Of a stretch of 64,000 nt of DNA, positions 59,731 to 64,000 are shown piece after piece. The notes beneath the pieces were generated by a model that did no database searches, was not told the DNA's origin, and saw only the letters and a list, made by a program, of their open reading frames with translations. The first letter of the stretch is position 1; every line of letters starts with the position of its first letter. Origin of the DNA: Cylicocyclus nassatus (taxonomy: Eukaryota; Nematoda; Chromadorea; Rhabditida; Strongylidae); NCBI GenBank assembly GCA_958299035.1, contig CATQJL010000223.1:15285742-15349741 (forward strand). The letters are read 5' to 3'. The position numbers and the translations under genes were made by a program.

Positions 59731-61388
59731 CAGGTGACCGCCAAAAAGTTGCGGACAAACCCCTCTTCCTTTTCCATCGTTCTTTTCCAGAGGGAAAACA
59801 AGGATGAAAAAATGTAATCATTGCACGAGGGAATAGAGCTCTTCAAGATCTACAATCTACACTTTGAGCTTTTTGAGAAACATGTATTCTAAAAATTTTA
59901 AGAATCTTTTTCTAGAAAAGTCCGAAAATGGCCGCGTCACAATGTCGCGGACAATAATTCTTCGAACGCAAAAATTTTCTTTTGAGCCCTATTTTAAAGC
60001 GGAAACAAAGTCATCCAAACGGGTAAGCATACTACTATACATAGCTCGTCAAGAACTACACACTGGTTATGGTTGCTTCCCCAAAAAACGCAAGCTTGAG
60101 TTTTATTTGCTTTTTTCAAAAAACAACTTCTAATTTCCTTTATCAAGCCAAATTTCTTCACCCGGAAAACTGTTCAAGACATCCCAGCAAAGTCGTCTGG
60201 ATAAAACAGATGCTCTTTGCCATCCTCTATGCATCGGACGTGTGCTGATGAGTTTCTTGGCTGAAAATGGCCCTTGGCGGTGCTTGCACATGACCCCAGC
60301 TGCACCTCACCACTGACTTGTACCGCTTTGCAGGCTTGTAACTCGGCCTGCAGTCAATTTTTGAGTCTGCAATTAGGCTCATTCGAAAGAACGAGACTTC
60401 TTTTACACGATAGTATGCAAATAAGTTCAGTTTGAGCAATCACAGAGATTTGGCGGATGGGGTAAAAAAGTGCAGCCTTAGAAGTGATTTGAGTGAAGGC
60501 TCTTATGAACACCAGAACAGTTCTGGAGCTTCGAAATGGATCTGTTACAAGAGAATTGACAGCTTTGAACTTCCAGAATGAAATTGGTAGCGAAAGGAGC
60601 TTTCTTCAACTTCAGCTGAAAAATGCTTAGCCTACAACTGAAGCTGCTCTCTTCCGCCCCATCCTCCAAATCTCTGGGATTGCTCAAACTGAACTTATTT
60701 GCATACTATCGTGTAAAGGAAGTCTCGTTCTTTCGAATGAGCCTAATTGCAGACTCAAAAATTGACTGCAGGCCGAGTTACAAGCCTGCAAAGCGGTACA
60801 AGTCAGTGGTGAGGTGCAGCTGGGGTCATGTGCAAGCACCGCCAAGGGCCATTTTCAGCCAAGAAACTCATCAGCACACGTCCGATGCATAGAGGATGGC
60901 AAAGAGCATCTGTTTTATCCAGACGGCTTTGCTGGGATGTCTTGAACAGGTTTCCGGGTGAAGAAATTTGGCTTGATAAAGGAAATTAGAAGTTGTTTTT
61001 TGAAAAAAGCAAATAAAACTCAAGCTTGCGTTTTTTGGGGAAGCAACCATAACCAGTATGTAGTTCTTGACGAGCTATGTATAGTAGTATGCTTACTCGT
61101 TTGGATAACTTGTGCTTCCGCTTTATAATAAGGCTCAAAAGAAAATTTTCGCGTTCGAAGAATTATTGTCCGCGACATTGTGACGCGGCCATTTTCGGAC
61201 TTTTCTTAAAAAAGATTCTTAAAATTTTTAGAATACATGTTTCTCAAAAAGCTCAAAGTGTAGACTGTAGATCCAGAAAAGCTCTATCACCTTGTGCAAC
61301 TATTACCTTTTTTCATTCATGTTTTCCCTCTGAAAAAGAGCGATGAACAAGGGAGAGAGGCTTGTCCGCAACTTTTTGGCGGTCAATG
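59731..61388. mobile_element. Large near-perfect fold-back element (1.66 kb)
   Basis: Ends CAGGTGACCGCCAAAAAGTT and AACTTTTTGGCGGTCAATG, flanked by TA (59729-59730, 61389-61390). Arms of about 735 bp (59731-60466, 60655-61388) with a ~190-bp spacer. The inner parts (60130-60440 against 60665-60985) differ at only a few positions, so both arms encode the same 70-codon frame in mirror image (60439-60227 minus, 60683-60892 plus). No transposase. Confidence 0.93.
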
Positions 61389-62867
61389 TATAAAGCTGAA
61401 TGTCTGTTTGTATGTATGTCTGTCTGTAGGTCTCTATGTACGTATGTTCCGAATAGAAGATTCCATTTCTGAACCGACCAGGACCAAACTAGGCACACAT
61501 ACACTTCGGGGCCGGGCGGGTGTCTTAGGCTACTTTTCGTCATCTATCGATATCAATTTCATCGATTTTCTCGCAGAGTCTACCTATGGGGCTGGGAGTT
61601 GGCACAGCGGGGTAAGTGAGCATGCTGATTACGAATACAATGTTAGTTTTTAGGATTACCCATCAGTTTTATCGATTTTATCGATTTTTTTGCAAAATTT
61701 GAGCTACGGGGCTGGGAGTTTGGCACAAGGGGTTGCTCAGACTTCGTGTATAAGGGTTATCTTACATGCTGATAACAGATATCACACTTTGCAGAACATC
61801 TTCCCGTGTGGTCACGATAGTTGTACGGTAGGAAGTCAAAATCATGACTTCGGCTGGAGTTCGGTCCAGAGAACTTATTGGACATGCTGATTACGAATTT
61901 CATACTCTCTCTGCATACTTTTTATAGTATGGTGGTTATACGGTATGGAATCAAAAACGTAGATTTGCTTTAGATTTCGTCTAGGTTAGTCATTTAGCGC
62001 GCTGAACATGAATATCATGCTGATTTCGCAGGATAGTGCATTTTCTTGGGTTACGGTTGGGCGTACATTAAATCGGTCGAAGTTCCAGATTTGCTCAAAA
62101 CCTTACATGTAACGGTTCACAAGCATACTGCTTATGAATATGATGCTTGTCGCTGTCATAATGCATTATTGTGAAGTTATGGTGAGTTGCAGGGTTTGAA
62201 TGGACATGTTGTCACTTTTGGGCCAATTTAGGTCCCAGATATCCACGAAATGAGGAAACGGTCGTTTTGCATGGCGGTCTTCAGCGCCATCCTGATAACC
62301 TCTCCCAACGCGTAACGCACGCGGCAAGTCTCCCTCCCCCTGTTGTTGCTTAGGCAAAAGTCGCCGAAAGGTGCGCGGCAGTGATCCTATAAGGAAAGCA
62401 TTACTGTCATGGGAAACTTTTATACCATACGAATTGCCTTTATCGTGGGGATTAAGCACGATATTCTTGAAACAGCACTTTAGGTAATTCCCTGCCAAGG
62501 TTTTAGGCAGGTTCATGATTTTTATCCGCTCGCACGCGAAATGACTACGATATTTGTTATCAGCGGCTCAAATAACCCTTATATACCGAGTTTGAGCAAG
62601 ATCCGTCACAAAAACACTTTGGGGCCCGGATAGCCGAATAGCGCCATCAGTTTTTAGAATTACCCTTACTTTTATCGATTTTATTGATTTTTTGCAAAGA
62701 GCTACGGAGCTGGGGGTTGTTGAGGGAGGTAGGTGAGCATGCTGATTACTAACACAGCGGGAATAGGGAATTGCATGTAAAAGTGGGCACAGGTAAAGGT
62801 GTACAGGGATAGAAATGGAACCTTTATCGTTTTTGACATGGCCGGGCGGAGCCGGGTATGCCAGCTA
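61389..62867 (+). mobile_element. Helitron-like element, plus orientation
   Basis: The 5' side (TAAAGCTGAATGTCTGTTTG, 61391-61410) mirrors the 5' side of the element at 58.6-59.1 kb. Internal units with GCTGGGAGTTGGCA and GCATGCTGATTACGAATACA occur at 61590-61760 and again near 62690-62755. The 3' side has the hairpin GGGCGGAGCCGGGTATGCCA followed by GCTATT, an altered CTRR end. The first bases may have been lost to the adjoining fold-back insertion. Confidence 0.65.
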
Positions 62868-62977
62868 TTTATACATAAAACCAAAGAAAAAGAATAAGCT
62901 AGGATTCTAAATCATCAAGGCTAACAAAGCAAATACTTAAAGCAAAACACAGTAGCGTCGTCTTGAGCCACCGATGT

Positions 62978-63298
62978 TCAAACATACAACAATGTTCTGG
63001 GTTCCCCACCAAAGCCGTCCGCAAGAGGTTCATTGCGTACAGCACGGTGCAGCTCCAACTCCTTTTCCACAATGATAGCCAGCCCACGAAATATCACCTT
63101 GCTCAACCGCTCTACACGAGAAGCTGTTTTGCGGGAGCTGCTGAAAACGAGACCAAATGTGAGGCAATAACAAACGATAACAACGAGAATCAAAAGTGCG
63201 GCTACCGGAGCGGCCTTATATACCTCGGCACTTGCCTGCCGCGTCCTAGCCAGAATGTTCCAGTGGGAATACAGTATACGCAACCGTTTACGCAACAT
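62978..63298 (-). CDS. Possible short membrane protein, unidentified
   Basis: A 106-codon frame with a stretch of about 23 hydrophobic residues (APVAALLILVVIVCYCLTF...) at residues ~31-53, preceded by a basic segment and followed by a charged, non-repetitive tail, as in a single-pass membrane protein. The region is more GC-rich than its surroundings. The opposite strand is also open for 139 codons (62963-63382), so one of the two is certainly a shadow and both may be. No family recognised. Confidence 0.25.
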   Translation of the reverse strand: MLRKRLRILYSHWNILARTRQASAEVYKAAPVAALLILVVIVCYCLTFGLVFSSSRKTASRVERLSKVIFRGLAIIVEKELELHRAVRNEPLADGFGGEPRTLLYV

Positions 63299-63382
63299 AC
63301 AGCGCCCGACCGAAATGTTATAAGGAGCTGCTCGCGTCGCGGTATATGTCGAGTTATTGGCAGCATGTTGATGATGGTCTAG

Positions 63383-63762
63383 TTAGAATTCCACCAAAAA
63401 TATGGCAAGGGTCGTCATAAAAATTTAGACAAATAGCGAAGCTTGACCAACAAAATTCATGGGTCGTAATTTTTGGTGTTCTCTGAAAGCCCACTGGTTA
63501 AGTTGCGTGAAAATGTCATCTGACAGAGCATGAAATGCTACCTATAAATTTTCTAAAATTTTGTTCTGCGAAATGTGACGTTTACTCAAAAAGGGTAAAT
63601 ACATTCGGCTGAAAAAACCTTTGCTACCAAAGTAGACTGTTGGATATGGCTTGAAATATAAGTCTCGCACCAAATATCCCTGCAAAATTGATGCAAAAGA
63701 ACTTGGGCGAGTTTTAATCTGCACAAAAGTCCGATAGGTAGTATCATATTTTGCTACATATT
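63383..63762. other. Intergenic, no gene seen
   Basis: No supported exon. Some words (GCATGAAATGCT, CGAAATGTGACGTTTACTC) resemble the inner fold-back arm at 19.7 kb, so this may be a diverged relative. Confidence 0.35.
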
Positions 63763-64000
63763 AGGTCATTCCGAAAGTAATTTCGCTTTTTTCAAACGGG
63801 CGCCACATTCGATGGAACAAACATTTCTAAGAGATCTTGGCAGCATTCGATGCAGAATTTCATTCACTTTCTAACGGTTATGAAACTGTTGCAAAACAAT
63901 TAATGAGCTTTCAGAAAATAACCAAAATCTGCGACCCATGCTTTTTGAGATGATCAAGTTTCACGATTTTTTTAAACTTTCATATCAATCCTCAGAAGGA
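63763..64000. mobile_element. Start of a TTAGGTCATTCCGAAAGT-family element, cut by the window end
   Basis: The left end TTAGGTCATTCCGAAAGTAA follows TA; the next 230 bases match the left arm at 18785-19000 (CATTCGATGCA, GACCCATGCTTTTTGAGA). The remainder lies outside the window. Confidence 0.8.

Noticed and set aside
60227..60892. Two identical 70-codon frames in opposite orientation
   Set aside because: Not called as genes: identity is explained by the palindrome. Kept only as a possible captured sequence in the findings.

Overview
The window is metazoan nuclear DNA, most likely from a nematode. The two real genes have about ten introns, many only 50-70 nt long, with acceptors mostly ending TTTCAG or TTGCAG, and the first coding exon of each starts just after a TTTCAG that could be a spliced-leader acceptor. 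There is no operon, rRNA or prokaryotic feature. The species assignment is an inference; only the family assignments below are firm.

The recognisable host genes are two minus-strand carotenoid-cleavage oxygenase genes of the RPE65/BCO family (nematode BCMO-like). They are tandem paralogues with the same 12 exons. Copy A (6296-12629) is broken by a 1-nt deletion in exon 3. Copy B (21925-28301) is open for 522 codons and keeps all four predicted iron-ligand histidines, but lacks 8 codons in exon 3. Introns and both flanks are also shared, so a block of roughly 8 kb was duplicated (A about 5.5-13.4 kb, B about 20.4-36.1 kb). Copy B has since been stretched by Helitrons and copy A by DNA-transposon MITEs.

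Nearly everything else is transposon-derived. 28.5-35.6 kb holds a decayed autonomous Helitron (Arg-rich repeat N-terminus, Helitron-like N domain, HUH Rep remnant, PIF1-type helicase) just upstream of copy B, and an internally deleted sibling lies inside intron 1 of copy B (25.86-27.98 kb). Fold-back (long inverted repeat) DNA elements are unusually common: 11.1-12.3 (three nested layers), 18.1-20.1 (fold-back in fold-back in hAT MITE), 21.2-21.7, 46.7-48.2 and 59.7-61.4 kb. There are also mariner-, hAT- and TTAA/TTA-type MITEs, a tRNA-derived SINE, non-autonomous Helitrons with a characteristic ~120-bp internal repeat (5.0-5.5, 58.6-59.1, 61.4-62.9 kb), a degenerate satellite-like block (15.1-16.05 kb) and many 10-25 nt poly-G/C tracts.

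At 1.2-4.2 kb there are coding-like segments flanked by plausible splice sites that I could not identify. From 37.6 kb to the end no convincing host gene was seen apart from one weak transmembrane ORF at 63 kb.
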